A stretch of 64,000 nt of DNA from Leucosporidium creatinivorum (lineage: Eukaryota > Basidiomycota > Microbotryomycetes > Leucosporidiales > Leucosporidiaceae), in NCBI GenBank assembly GCA_001600635.1, contig BCKL01000005.1:809350-873349 (forward strand). The letters are read 5' to 3'. Positions 22,802-35,631 of this stretch are shown piece by piece. Every line of letters begins with the position of its first letter. Position 1 is the first letter of the stretch. The notes beneath the pieces were generated by a model. It ran no database searches. It saw only the letters and a program-made list of their open reading frames with translations, and was not told where the DNA came from. Position numbers and translations under genes: made by a program.

Positions 22802-24997
22802 CTACCTTCTCGTAATGATAGTCTGCCTCTTCCTCGCTCTCGCCGAGGCTGGCTCCTTCTGGCTCGCCTTCCTCGGACGTGCCGTCGGTGGAGGTCCTTG
22901 AGAGTGACGCTCGCAATAGGGTAGACCGTTCACGACGAAGTGATGTTCTGGAAGCAGCTCGGAGCAGGTCGAGCAGCCGAAATGCTCGGGATGGTCTGCG
23001 AGTTCGGGGAAGCGAGGTCAGCGCCGAGGGCGAGACAGATGTGCGAATAAAAGCTCACAGCGACCGCCACCACCGTTCTCCTCGCCGACGAGCGAGACGC
23101 AGGGACCCTCGATCGGCGAGCCACACCCAGGGTTGGCGCAGAGGGAACCGTTCAGTGCGTGCCAATGCTGCTGACAGTACGGCCGCTGGCCGCTGCAGTA
23201 GAGAAATAACAGTTTAGCTCTCGACGTCGAAGAGGCAAGGAGTAGAGAACAGCTCACAAGACGTAGAATTCAGAGTCTGCGAACGAAGCCGAGCAGTCCC
23301 AGCAGGTGAAGCACTTGGGGTGATACTGCGCGAAGGTGGCGTCAGCTATGTTCTTTCGCACACAGTTCCTACTGCGCTACTCACCTTGCCTGCCACTTTC
23401 CCATCGCTAGAGCTGACAGCGCCACCTTCGATCTTGCCCCCACAACGCCTGCAGTCGGGCAAGAACCGCTCGGCATAGCACCTCCGGCAGAAGACATGTC
23501 CATCTCCTCCCTTCTGCATCTCGTTCCCGCTAACGCCCTGGCGACAGGTCGTGCATCGCTCGGCAGGGGCAGCGGAAGGCGGCGCTCGGCTCGCGTTGCT
23601 GAAGGAGGGAGAGCCGCTGATGGGTGAAGGTGCTGTCCTCGAGGTGAGTGTTGGCGAGGAGTGCGAGTAGGGTAGAGCGGCGGAAGGTCGTGGAGGTCGA
23701 CGATCGTCTATCGCTTCGTCTCCGCTCTCGGTCATGATCCTCAGATCCTCCAGGCAGGCATCGAGGTCGCCTGTAGTGCCGGTTGATGAACGAGTCGACA
23801 TGGTGGCGGATGAGGCAGAGCCTCCAGTTACTATTCTCGGGTTTGCCGGCCGAGTGGAAGTCGCGGAGGGTTGGGAAGGCGGGTTGGGAGCTGGTTGAAG
23901 TGGAGGAGCGTTCTGAGGTCGGCGAGGTTGGAGGGCGGGATTGGACGGAGCGTACGAGCCGAGATGAGAAGGGGTAGACTGGGAGGCGGTGATCGTTCGG
24001 CGGTTGTCCTCTCGGTCGTAGGCCAGCTCCGACTCTTCGTGGTCGTCGGGCCGAGCGGGAGCTCCGCGATTGTTCGCGGACACCTTGCGAGAGCGTGGCG
24101 GCGTATTGGAGCGGACTGAGGAGGCCGGAGTCTCCTGCTGAGGCCGAGAATCGGAGTGGAAGGAGGTCTGCGAAGGCGAGGGCAGGCTCGCCGAGCTGTT
24201 GGCGGCGCTGTCCGTGCGTTGGCGAGAGCGTTCGGAGGTGATGGGAGACGTGCCCGAGGGGAAGTGGGGAGCGAGAGGGGTAGGGGAAGCCGAGGAGGGA
24301 GCCCAGCCTGGCGAAGGAGCGCCTGGCGATGGAGCACCTCGAGTGCCGTATGGCTGAGCGAGGTTGTCGGACGGTTGACTGCGCGACATGCCCCCGCTTC
24401 CGACTCCGGCGAACCCAGCCACGCCATTGGTGCCGACCATATGCTTGTACTTCTCGAAGAAGGGGAGCTTGCCTCCGTTCGAAGAGGCGCTTCCGGCGGA
24501 GCGCGACAGCTCCTCGTTGCTTTGATAGCCAGAGGGTGAGGCGGGTCTCGAGTTGGGCGTGTGTGGTGGTGTAGGATCGAGATGTCCTGTAGAGTCACGC
24601 AGGACAGCGTCAAGTTAGCGTACGCTACGCCGACGGGCTCGGACCCCCACTTCCAGTCGCAGAGCTCACCGGGGTACATGGGGCTGCGAGCAGATAAGCT
24701 GGCTCCGTAGGCAGCTCCTCTGGAACCTGCCGCCTTGATGTCAACCCTCAAGCCCTCTGTTGGCCGCCGACGCTCCTCCCGCTCCCTCCGTTCGCAGACG
24801 TGGTCCGCCAGCGCATGCATGGCGAGCTCCTGCCCGCAGGTAGAGCAGCGTACGAGAGGCTCTTCATCGCGAAAGCCCCGAGGCTGCTGGTAGGCGGGCT
24901 GGATGTAGGGCAGATTGGCTGAGGCTTGGCGGGGTGGTGCCGAAGGTCGCGAGGCGGTCTCATTGAAGCGAGACGAGGGCGACTGGTAACGGGACAT
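22802..24997 (-). CDS. LIM-domain protein, paxillin-like
   Basis: Starts ATG at 24997 (MSRYQSPSSRFNE) and ends TAG at 22802-22804. A zinc-knuckle-like CSTCGQELAMHALADHVCE lies near residue 50. A long disordered Pro/Ser-rich region follows (about 350 residues), with a helix DLDACLEDLRIMTESGD that resembles an LD-type motif. The C-terminus holds tandem LIM zinc fingers: CTTCRQGV...HVFCRRCYAE, CRRCGGKIEGG...YHPKCFTCWDC...YCQQHW and CANPGCGSPIEG...YHPEHFGCSTC...PYCERH. LIM pairs dock partners at actin structures and the division site; Pxl1 of fission yeast has the same order of disordered region then LIMs. That orthology is an inference. A basic tail (SARARKRQTIITRR) ends the protein. Several short introns split the LIM region. 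Confidence 0.85.
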
Positions 24998-25543
24998 GTA
25001 GCGTATACGAGTAAGGTGTGGTAGTTGTTCGACCTTCGAGCTGGTCTGCAAGACGAGGAGACGGCGTCAGTCCGGGCCCAAAGCGATGAGGGTGAGAGAC
25101 GCACTAAGCGCGAGCTGCAGGCTGTAAGTAGCCAGCGAGCACTCAATAGACGCGACCTGAATGGGCGACGGCGAAGTGTAGCTAGTTGAGCACCGTCGAC
25201 GAAAGTTGGCGCCCGAGAACAACGAGGTAAGAAGGAGAGCCCCGAGCCCTGGCGCCTGAGAGGCCCCTTCGCGCTTCTTGCTTGGCTTTTGGAGGTCTCT
25301 GCTGTCCTTTCAGGACTGTGAGGTGCAGCAGTCTGTCAGCACCCCCTTCTAAGCGCCTACAGAACCAGCTCCCCCAGATCGGCGACTTCCTATCGGAGCC
25401 ATGCGCCGAGATCTCGACCCAGCTCGCGTGGACTATCTTCTCACGCCCTTTGGTCATCTCTGTACAACAGCAGCAAGGACAGCAAACAAGAGGTATATGA
25501 TTCGACAACGGAGAGTAACGAGCTACAGGGGTATACTACTGAA
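24998..25543. other. Spacer between LIM gene promoter and MOT1 3' end
   Basis: Both flanking genes are on the minus strand, so this holds the LIM gene promoter and leader (with a likely 5' UTR intron ending near 25048) and the MOT1 3' UTR. No further gene is supported. Confidence 0.5.
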
Positions 25544-28500
25544 TCACGCGCTGAGCGAGGCTTGGAACGCCGAGAAGTCGAGATCTTGGTCTGTAGAGCG
25601 GCAGTACACATAAGTCAGCTCCGACGCGAGCTGCAGCGATTCACGAGGTGTACTCACACTCTCCCTCGTCCTGCATGTCTCCGAGACCCTCGAGAAGCGC
25701 CTTCTGACCAAGGGGGCGGTCCTTGGCGACGACGGGGGGCGCATCTTCGGCCGAGACGTTGAAGAGGTCGAGGATCTGATCGGTACCGAGCGAGGAGAGG
25801 TCTGAGTTTTGCTGAGTGACGACCGACGAGGCGATGTTGAGCTTGAAGCGTTGCAGGCTAGACGGAGCGGGAGGGAGAATGAGAGGAGTCAGCGCCCGTA
25901 TATCAGACAGCGATGAAGTCACTACAACTCACCCCATGATCTTCTCCTCGAGGGTACCGCGCATGATCAGGCGGTAGACATTGACGACCTTCTTCTGTCC
26001 GAGACGGTGAGCGCGGTCCATCGCTTGAAGGTCCTTCATCGGGTTCCAGTCATGTTCGACGAAGATGACCGTGTCGGCGCCGGTGAGGTTGAGTCCGAGA
26101 CCGCCGACGTGGGTGGTGAGGAGAAGGCAGTCGATGGAGGGATCGGCGTTGAACGTCTGGGTGATGGCGTGACGCTTGGAGACGTCGGTGGCGCCGTCCA
26201 TGCGCATGTAGGTGACGCTGGGCATCAGAGCCTTGAAGAGGTCGTTCTCCACAATGTCGAGCATCTGCTTGAGCTGGCAGAAGATGAGGACGCGGTGCTG
26301 AGAGACGGCTTCGGTCGTTGGATCGGCGTCGGTTGTGGGAGCGCCGATGCCGCAGTCGAGCAGGATTTGCCTAGGGGGAGATGAAAGATGAGCGACAGAA
26401 GCACAGCCAAGTGTCAAGCCGAACGCACCTCAAAGCGCCGAGCTTGGGCGCATGCTCGGTGTCGCGCAGCGATCCTCCTCCCTGCTCGATCTTGGCGACG
26501 ACGGCCTGGTGATGCGGCAGCTCGGGCTTGATGACGAGGGTGGGATGATTGACGAGCTTGCGAAGGTACTGCAGCGCCTGGAAGACGTGTTGAGGCTTGC
26601 CGCCGCCGCTCGATACCTCGCCGACGACGTGCTGAGCTTGCGTGGTCGAGAAGTCGTCGTAGAGCTGCTTCTGGAGGGGCGAGAGCTCGCAGTAGTAGTC
26701 CTGGATAATCTTGGGCGGTAGGTCGTCGAGGACGTCCTCCTTGAGTCGACGGAGGAGGAAGGGAAGTACCTGCTTGTGGAGCGCCTCGAGGGCGAGCGCG
26801 CCGGCCTCCTGCTCCTTCGACGAGCTCTTGGCGTCTCGACTGGCGGCGATGGGCTTGCCGAAGCGGTCGTTGAAGGCCTTCTCGGATCCGAGAAATCCTG
26901 GCATGAGGAAGTCGAAGAGACTCCACAGCTCGAGGACGTTGTTCTGGATGGGCGTGCCCGAGAGGATCAGGCGGTGGATCGCCTTAATGCTCTTGACGGC
27001 CTTGGTGAGCTTCGTCTTGCCGTTCTTGATGACGTGACCCTCGTCGAGGATGCAGTAGTGCCAGTCCAGAGCGCCGAGGGAGTCGATGTCGTTGCGAGCA
27101 ATGTCGTAGGACATGATGACGGCGTCGTACTTCTTGATGGAGGCGACGAGGCGCTCGCGCTCCGCCTTGGCTCCCGTGTAGATGAGTGGGCGGAGGTTCT
27201 TGGCGTAGGTGTTGATCTCGTGCTTCCAGTGGCCGGTGAGCGTCGGTGGGCAGATGATGAGCGAGGGGAGGTGGACCGTGTCGAGTGAGCCCGTCGCCTT
27301 GTGCCGCTCGGCGCGCTCGTGATGCATGCTGGCGAGGATGCAGATCGATTGGAGGGTTTTGCCGAGTCCCATGTCTGTATGATAGACGCAGCATCAGCAT
27401 CGGCGAACTTTCAGCGTGAGTGGACAGAGCTCACCGTCGCAGAGTAGGCCGTGGAGCTGGTACTTGGCGAGGAAGGCGAGCCAGCTGACTCCGTCGCGCT
27501 GGTACTTGCGGAGTTCGATGTCGATGTCGATGGGAATGTTGTACTCCTGTACCTTGTTGCCGTCGAGGAGCTGGGTGAGGAAGTCGCGCTCGTGCTGTCG
27601 CTTGGCGAGCAGCTCGGCGGAGAAGCCAACGGGATCGGGGAGGCCAGCCTGTGAGTCGAAAGACGTCGTCAGCAGCCGTCCAGGGTGACACAGAGCTGCT
27701 TCAGGACTCACCTCCAGCGGGACGAGCTTGATAAGAGTGGCAAAGGTGTTGGTAGCGACCAGGCGAACGTCGTCGTCGGAGTCGCTCATTCGGCCGAGTA
27801 CGGGGACGACGAGGAAAATGACGTAAGGGAGGATCTTGATGTCGAGTAGCTCGACGATATCTGGCGGCGCGCAAGTGGTCAGCTCTTCTGCTCGGCGTAG
27901 GAGTTCTGTCGAGCCATCACACTCACGCGAGATGAGCTCGATGGCGCCTCGGCGGTTGTCGAGGTTGAGAGGATCGCCCAGCACGGGAATGACTCCCTCG
28001 ACGACGGAGCGCAGACCTTCCGTGGGGACGACATCGCAGAGTGCCGCGAAGCAGCGAGCGACCGAGTAGCGGACGACGGCGAACTTGCTCCGAGTCGCCA
28101 GCACGAGCGCGGGGAAGAGGGCGGTGAGGCGATCGTGGAGCGAGTCGCCGAGCTTTTGCGCTCCAGTTGGCAGGACGGTGAGGCAGTCGAGTAGGTCTTG
28201 ACCGCGCGATACGTCGGCGGCGAGGATGGCATCGGCTTGCTCGACGTCGCCTGAAAGGGGGACGCCCGCTCGTCAGCAAACCGCGAGCTTGATGAAGGAT
28301 CACGATTCTCACCGGAAGCGTAGATGGAGAGCAGAGCCTCTGACATGCACCCCCAGAGCTTGGGAACTCGGTTGAGCAGCTCGGGTCCGAATTTCGCGGC
28401 GAGCTGGGAGAGGGCGAGCTGAGCTCCACGGTAGACGAGGCGGGCGGTGACGACCTCCTCCGAGTCGATGGAGGCCTCCTTCGACTCTTTCGTCGCAACT

Positions 28501-31500
28501 CCACGCGCCGGCTTGTACTCCAAGGTGAGGATGCCCTTTTTGATGTCCTTGCTGGCAGCGAAGATGGGCGTGCGCGAGACGTCCTGGCAGAGGAAGGTGC
28601 AGAGATTCTTGACGAGCTTGTCGGAGGGGTTGGTGCGGACGGGCGAGTCGGGAGCCGAGCAGATGTCGATGAAGGCGGCGATGGCGTTCGCCGAGCGGGC
28701 TTGCAGGTCGACGTCTTCCTCAGCCTGTGAGCAGAAAGCAACGTCAGAGATGGCGGAAGAGATAGAGCTGGCGGTAACGCTGACCTTGATGCTGTTGGTG
28801 ATGCTTCGGATGACGGGCGTGAGCTTGGCGGGGATGACCCTCAGCGCGACGACGGCTCCTCCGAGCGCTGCAAAGACTTGACGGTCGTGCTTGGCCTTGT
28901 TGGCTTCGTAGTAGCCGATAGCGCTGACGATCTTGCGGTGACGCTCCTGCAACGCTGGGAGGACGTTCTTGCGCACACCCTTACCCATGAGAGGGACGAG
29001 AGCGTTGAAGCTGCCGGCGACCTGCTGCGCCTGCAGAATGCCGAAATTGGAGGCGACGATGGGGAGCTTGTCGGCGGGGACCTTGCCTTGTTGACCGAAG
29101 GCGGCGTAGAGGGCTTGGCACTCGGTCTGCAGACGCTGCAAGATGGACGCCATCTCGGTCCATGAGCCGGGAGCGTCGGCGGCGAGGAGGGTATGGAGGA
29201 GCTGCACGAGGCGAGCAGCGAGGCTCGACGATTCGGCGAGAGGGAGATCCGGCTTCCTCGAGTAGACAGCAGCGGCCCACTCCTCGACGACGGTGGCGGA
29301 GAGGAAGCGACTGAAGGCCGAGACGGCGCTCAGGCTGCTCTCCAGGCGAGGGCCGAAAGTAGCGTCGTGCATCTGGGGAGGAGTGGAGAGGTCAGCTGAA
29401 GTAGCGCTGGGCTACTCAACCGCAAAGAACATACCTCGGGCGACCAAACAGCGATCAGCGCGCCGAGGGCGGTGGCTCCGGCGACCCTGCCTCGCATGAC
29501 CGCCTCGACCGATACCAGCGAGAGGTCTTGGGCGAGAATCGCCTTGTCGACGTTGTGCACGTAGCCTCCTTGTCCGCTGAGGCTGACCTTGGCCGACCAG
29601 AACAGCGCGGCATTGATCGCGGTGCCGATTGGAGTCGAGAGGATGGCGAACCAGGTAGCGATGTGGGGACTGGCGATGCGCGCGAGCCGTCCAGGCTCCT
29701 CGGAGTTGGAAACGTGGAGGGCAGTGCGCCATGCACGAGCGGTCGTTTCTCGAATGTCGAGACGGGTCTCCACGATGAGATTTTGGAAGAGAAGGCGAAG
29801 GAGGCGGTCGTCGGCCCAGCTGTGGTCGACGGAGGGAAGTTCGAGGAAGACGAGGGTGGTGTTGAGTACCGCGAGTCGAACGGAAGCGATCGTGTGTCGG
29901 AAGAAGGGGAAGAGGCGTGGGATGAGCTCCGACAGCGGGCGGCTGGGAAGGCAGATGCGTTAGCTCAAACGTCGGCGCTAGTAAGTGAGCAGGATTCACC
30001 CCATGGCGGGAGACTGCATCAAAGCAAGAACAGGAGGGAAAGCGAGAAGCTTGGCTGTGAGGGGAGGAAGTTCAGCGGACGGCCTGGGCGCTCCACCGCC
30101 GCGCAAGCTCACCGAGCAGGTCCATCACACCGCCGACAGAGCTCGAAAGATCGTCCTTAAGATCGCCCAAGCACTCCCAGAGCACGTCGACGACTTGCTG
30201 CAGCTCGGCGGGCAGGCTGCTGACGAGAGCATCGGCGATGGGCGAGAGGGTAGCTGCTGCCGCCGACCTAACATCGTCGTCGCGGTCGCGAAGGCTGCAA
30301 TGTTGAGTCGTTAGCCAAGAGCGCAGAACTGAGGTAATAGAGCAGCTCACCCGAGCAAGGCAGCGTCGACAACATTCATCAGGAGGGTATGACTCGTCGA
30401 GGGGTCGACTGATACGTCTTCGGCCTTGACGACGACGGGCTTGACGTCCTCTTCACTCTTCATCTCGACGTCCTCGCTTCCGAGGCTGATGCGGAGCATG
30501 TCGCCCTTGACGGCGACGAGGTACTTGAGGCCGAGCAAGCCCGAATGTCTGACTTGCCAGACGTACTTGCCGCGCTGCGACTTGTCGTCGGTGGTAATGA
30601 TCTTCTGCTGCTCAAACTTGTCGCCGAGGCCGAGAGATGGAGGTGCACCACCTTGTTCGATCATGCCGATGAGGATGCGCTGAACCGAGATGATGGACGA
30701 GGGCGCCATGTAAGGGAGGAGGGTAGCGAGGGCCTGCGCAGCGGTCTCTCGGACGGGAGCGACGACCTGTATCGGAGGAAGAATCAGTAGAGTGCGACAA
30801 GAATAGCAAGCAGCCGCGAGCTCACCTGATCCGAGATGTAGTCGCCGAAGCGATCCAGAGCGAAGACGCAGAGCAGCTTGGCCGAGAGGTCATCGCACCA
30901 CAGAGTATGACGTTCGAGGTTCTTGACGATAGAGAGACCAGCTGCGAAGGGAGACGAGGTTAGAGCTGGACGAAGCTTCCGTGGTGGAAGGCGAGCGCAC
31001 CGATTTGACCACCTCCTCCTCCTTGCAGCTTAAGAATCTCCTTCAGACCCAGCGCAGCGCCATGCCGAGTCTCCCAGTTTGGTCTAGATCGAAGTTGAGG
31101 GTTAGCTTGGCTATACCGTCGCCCGAGATGCGACTCACGAGAGCAAAGCGACGGCCAAACGCTCAACCGTCCCCCTCCATGGCCACTCTCCCGCCTTGAC
31201 CTCCATCTCTGCCCTATCCTTAGCCTCGATATCGACCTGTACTTCTCCTCCTTGCTTCTCTCGCTCGCGAGCCTTGGCTCCTGGGTCGATTACCACGACC
31301 TCACCGCTGGGCATCGGCTCGGCAGAAGCGGGCTCCTCCTTCTTGATGGCGACGGCGGGCGAGGCTGCAGCAGCTCCGTTCGTCTCCTTGGGAGCTTCGA
31401 CCACGCGAACCTTGGCAGCAGGAGGAGCCGTCGAGACTGGCCCGCCGGATTTGGCCTCGGTCTTGCGTTTCCGCTTGAGTTTGTTGCGCTCGCGAGCCGA

Positions 31501-32527
31501 GAGGCCGGCGTAAGGGTCCTCCTCCTCGGCAGATGCTGCTGGTGCTGGTGAGATGCTAGCGGCCGGCGGCGGTGGAGGCAAGGTGGGGAGAGCAGAAGTG
31601 CTGGCGACGGGAGAAGCTTGGGAGGCGACCGAGCGGAGGGAGGAGAACTCGGTGGAGGCGGAGGGGTCGTTCTTAAACTTGGGAGGAGGGAGGGCAAATC
31701 GAGGAGGGGGAAGGGTCGGTCGAGGTGGTGGTGCTTCGACCTTGACGGCAGGAGCAGCCGCTGGCCCCTCCTGGCCCGCTGCGAGCTCGGCTCCCACATC
31801 CACGCCGATATCGTTCTCTGCGCCGCCGAATCCTAGGCCCAGCTTCCCGAGCGCATCCTTTTGCGCCTTGGCGAGCTCCTCGGCCGACAAGTTGGAGAGC
31901 TTGCCGTACTCCTTGCCCGAGCTGCTGAGCAGGAGAGCGCCCTCCGCGAGCACCTTGGCGACGTCGAAGTCGCCGAGCGCGAGGTCACCCTTCTCGTCCT
32001 CGGTGGCGGTAGCTGCTGTGTCGTCTGCTGAGGTGGCGGCGGCCGACGAAGGATCCCAGATGCCGACCGCTCGCGAGATGTGGGCGAGAGCAGCAGCGGC
32101 AGCTTGCCTCGTCTCTGAGGAGCGCGATTGGAGGTGAGGGATGATCTGTAGTAGCGTAAACGTCCACGAGGTCAGCCTCAGCTCTTACAGCTCGTTGAGT
32201 GCAGCCGAACAAGCTCCAACACGGAAAACGCACCCTCGCGACGAGCCCAATCACCTCGTTCCACTCGCCCTCGACCCCGCGCCAGATGTTATCGGTAGTA
32301 GCAACGCTTGAGTCCTCAGCTTTGACGTAAGCGTGGCCCTGCGAGTCGGTGGAAGGGTGCGAGACGCGAGTGCCGGCGATGGCTCCCAGCTGGCGAGCGG
32401 CAGTCAAGCGTACAGAGGGTGTCGACCCAGTGTCGAGTAAGAGGATGAGTCGATCGAGCCTGCTCAAAAATCGTCGTCAGCTCTCACTCGACGCCCGCGC
32501 CGAGCCGCGAGCTCACCTGCTCCCCAT
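25544..32527 (-). CDS. MOT1: TATA-binding protein-associated Snf2-family ATPase Mot1/BTAF1
   Basis: Removes TBP from DNA by ATP-driven translocation, redistributing it between promoters. The first exon is 11 nt (32527-32517, MGS plus two bases); splicing gives MGSRLDRLILLLDTGS, the conserved Mot1 N-terminus. Roughly 1,200 residues of HEAT-repeat helices follow, interrupted by an acidic/Pro-rich linker with KLKRKRKTEAK. The C-terminal Snf2 core shows MGLGKTLQS (motif I), ILDEGHVIKN (motif II, DEGH variant typical of Mot1), LSGTPIQNNVLELWSLFDFL (motif III) and, in the helicase C lobe, LLTTHVGGLGLNLTGAD and DRAHRLGQKK. The protein ends DLDFSAFQASLSA with a stop at 25544-25546. Many short introns with CTGAC branch sites split the gene. 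Confidence 0.96.
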
Positions 32528-32901
32528 GTTGTGCTCGTCAAGTGTGGCTCAAGAAGGCGGCGAGGTGGTGCGCTAGAGTCTTGTGTTGGGAGTTGAGCCT
32601 TCAGAGCTGTGAGATGGCCGATCCGAGACGAGGTGAGGCAACGAAGTGATGTGAAGAAGGGAGAGAGGCGGAGTCCCAGCTTCTGTGGAGACTTGGACCC
32701 TGAGTAGTGACCTGGATGCACACGGCTGTCGCGGGCGGCTCTGTACGCACTTCAGTGCCCGCACAAGCTCTTCGCAAATAGCTACAGACTCTTCGCTTCG
32801 GCTCCCAGATCATCGCCGAGCGTATGCGAGAACGACGAAGATTGTACTGCGAGAGGTGTGGGAGGCAAATCTACATAGAGCGATATATAACAAAGAAGTG
32901 G
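32528..32901. other. Spacer, MOT1 promoter and ABC gene 3' flank
   Basis: The 374 bp carry the MOT1 leader/promoter and the 3' region of the minus-strand ABC gene. ATATATAA at 32883-32890 lies just past the ABC stop codon and fits an AT-rich 3'-end signal better than a TATA box, given the gene orientations. Confidence 0.45.
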
Positions 32902-35631
32902 TCATTGCTGCTCCTTCTCATCCTTCACGACTTCCACAAGCTCGACGGCCGTTTCCTCGCTCGCCGCTTCTCCCTGAGCTTCCTCGCCCTCCTCGCCCTC
33001 CTTCCCGCTCAGGACGTAGCTCTCGCCAGTCGCCGTCGCAAATCCCGCACTAGCCGCCTGGTACATGTCGGCGTAGTGCCCACCGGCGGCGAGGAGCTCG
33101 TCGTGAGTGCCCTGCTCGACCAGTCGGCCCTCGACCATGCAGAGGATGAGGTCGGCGAAGGGAACAGAGGCGAAGCGGTGGGTGACGTAGAGGACGGTGG
33201 AAGTCTTGGCTGAGCGCCAGAGTTGTCGAAAGACCTCACGCTCGGCGAGAGGATCTAGCGAGCTCGAGAACTCGTCGAAGATCTTGAGGTCGGCGTTGCG
33301 GAGTAGCGCCCGTGCGGTCGCCAGTCGTTGGAACTCGCCTGCACAGGTCGGGAGAGTCAGCTTATAGTGATTGGACGGAGACGAGGCGGCCAGGACCCAC
33401 CTCCGCTAAACTGGACGGCCGGGTACGGCGACTCGTAGTCATCCTCGTCGTCGTCTACCTCCTCTTCCTCCTCAGCACCCTTCTCGTCCTCGCCTCCTTC
33501 CAGCTTTTCTCCGACCAAGCCGGCTCGCGCAGCTTTCCGACGAGCCTTGCGCTCGGCGTCGTGTGCCTCCCTCTCGAGCGCCGTCTTGTACTTGATGTTG
33601 GCCTCCTCCCAGTCCTCGCGGAGGCAGGTGCGGAAGAAGTGCTCGGGGCTATCGGGTAAAGAGTGACATCAGCTTTGACCCAGAGTGCAAAAGGCGAGCA
33701 ACTCACGTCGGTGGAGCGGGATAAGGTCCGAGCGGCGAGTCGTAACCCATGGGGAGCTTCATGATGGCGTCGTGGATCCCAGCTTCTTTGGCGGCCTCCA
33801 TGATGGCATCGAGGTCCTTGTCCGTCGAGCCCACGCCGATGAACTCCTTGATGGACAAGTTGAGGTTCATTGACGCCGAATCCTGGAAGAGCACCGAGAT
33901 GTTGGCGTGGAGCTCCTGCGAGCGGTACTCCTTGACGTCGACGCCGTTGATGAGCACTTGACCACTTGATGGATCGGCGAGGCGAGTGAGAAGACGGATG
34001 ACTGTGAAGAGAAGGGTCAGCGAGAACGAGAGCGCCGAAAGGGGGAGGACTCACGAGTCGATTTGCCTGCAGCATTGTCGCCGACGAGAGCCACGACCTG
34101 GCCAGGCTTGATCTTGAAGCTAATCCCCTTGATCGCTGGCGACTTGTGCGGGTAAGCAAAGACGACGTCGCGGCACTCGATGGCAGCTCCCTCGCCGGGG
34201 GTCGAGCGATAGGGTACCGGGTTGAGCGGTTCAGGGATGCCGACAGGGATGGAGGCGAGCTCGTAAAACTCGCGAATGGCAGTGACGTTGTGCTGGAAGT
34301 CGTATGCGAACGAGAAGAGCGAGCTGTGGGGGAGAACGTCAGCCCCACCTCCGCTCGGCGAGCTCAATTGGACTCACGAGACCTCCTGCACGAGTGTTCG
34401 AGAGGCGGCGCGGATGAATTGAAGGTCGGGTACGGTGATGGTGATCATCTTGCCTGGTTGGCACTCCCGGAGGGCGTAGCGAGCAAAAAGACCTGCATCG
34501 ACGGCGTTCTCGACGAGTTCGGCGAGGCGTGAGATACGGCTTCTTGGTCCGTCCATGTCGATGGATACCGGACCGAGCGCCTCGGCATGAGACTTGTACC
34601 GCTTGAGGAAGAACTCGTCGAGGTTGAGCATCTTGGACTCTTGCCGCGCCGTCGTCTCCTCCGAGTTCTCGAAGAGGATCCGCATCTGCTGGAAGTGAGG
34701 ATCCGTCTCTTCGCGTCGTTCTCGGTTTGCTGTTGATGAAAAGGGTCAGCGTTGAGCGAGGAGCAATGTACCGAGAAACGAAACGAACGACTGCGAAAGA
34801 TCCAGCGAAGAGTGCCGAGGAAGCCGAGCGACGATAGCGCCAGGTAGCTGCGGTTCTCCCGAGTGGTGAGGGCGCGCAGAACTCCGATCTGGACGATGAT
34901 GGTGAAGAGCGAGTTGGCGCCATCGATAGTGTCGCGCAGCAGGCCTCCCCAGGACGAGGTGGACGACATCCTGCCGACGTTGCGAAAGACTCGGCTGACG
35001 GCTGGCCTCTGTTGCGTGGCAATGTCGAGACGTGCGCGAGCGGCCATGACGTGCTCCTCAATCATCGAGTTGAAGAGGAGCTGCAATACACCATCGTTCT
35101 CCCGGAGGAGGGCTTGCAGGACGTCGTCCAGTGCTCCGCTGACGATGCGACCGATCACGGCGAAGGCGAGTCGTCGACGATCCACATTCCGAGTCTCGAC
35201 GGCGGAGTAGGCCTGTGGTATGGCAAGCGGTCAGCTTGAGCCAGGGGAAGGCCGAAGAAGGGAGGCGAGTGCACAATCTTGAGCAGCTGGTTCACGAAGA
35301 AGACGTGCAGTAGAGGTTGAAGGCTATAGGTTCAAATCGAAGGTTAGCGATCGTGTTACAGCACTGCGAGACCTCGGCGAAGCTCTTACCTCTGCAGGAA
35401 TCCACCGCCGAGCTTCAGGAGGACTCTCGCTGGCGCCAGAGCAAGGACCGCCTTCAAGAACCTCAACACCTCGGGCGACCAGATCCTCCATCTGACGAAG
35501 AAGCGCGCCAGGTCCATCACGGTGGAGCTCGACCACTCCCCTCTGCCTCTACGCTTGACGACCGTCGCTACGCCTTCCTGCCATACTCTATACTGACCTC
35601 GAGCCGCCGGCGAGTCGTAGTCGGGCGGCAT
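32902..35631 (-). CDS. ABC transporter half-molecule (ABCB-like, divergent)
   Basis: Starts ATG at 35631 (MPPDYDSPAARGQYR) and ends TGA at 32902-32904. The N-terminal part is a membrane domain with hydrophobic helices around ARFFVRWRIWSPEVLRFL, RVLLKLGGGFLQRLQPLLH and LFTIIVQIGVLRALTT. One nucleotide-binding domain follows: Walker A VALVGDNAAGKST, Q-loop near SVLFQDSASMNLNLSIKEF, signature FSGGEFQRLATARAL, Walker B LKIFDEFSSSLDP, and switch histidine in VTHRFAS. The signature is FSGGE rather than LSGGQ and the Walker B ends DEF. Between Q-loop and signature lies an insertion of about 80 residues rich in charge, with an acidic EEEEEVDDDEDDYE. A highly charged tail ends the protein. A half-transporter of this type would dimerise; substrate and membrane are unknown. 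Confidence 0.85.

Noticed and set aside
35300-35345. GGTTCAAATCG resembling a tRNA B-box
   Set aside because: It lies in an intron of the ABC transporter gene and has no flanking A-box or stem.
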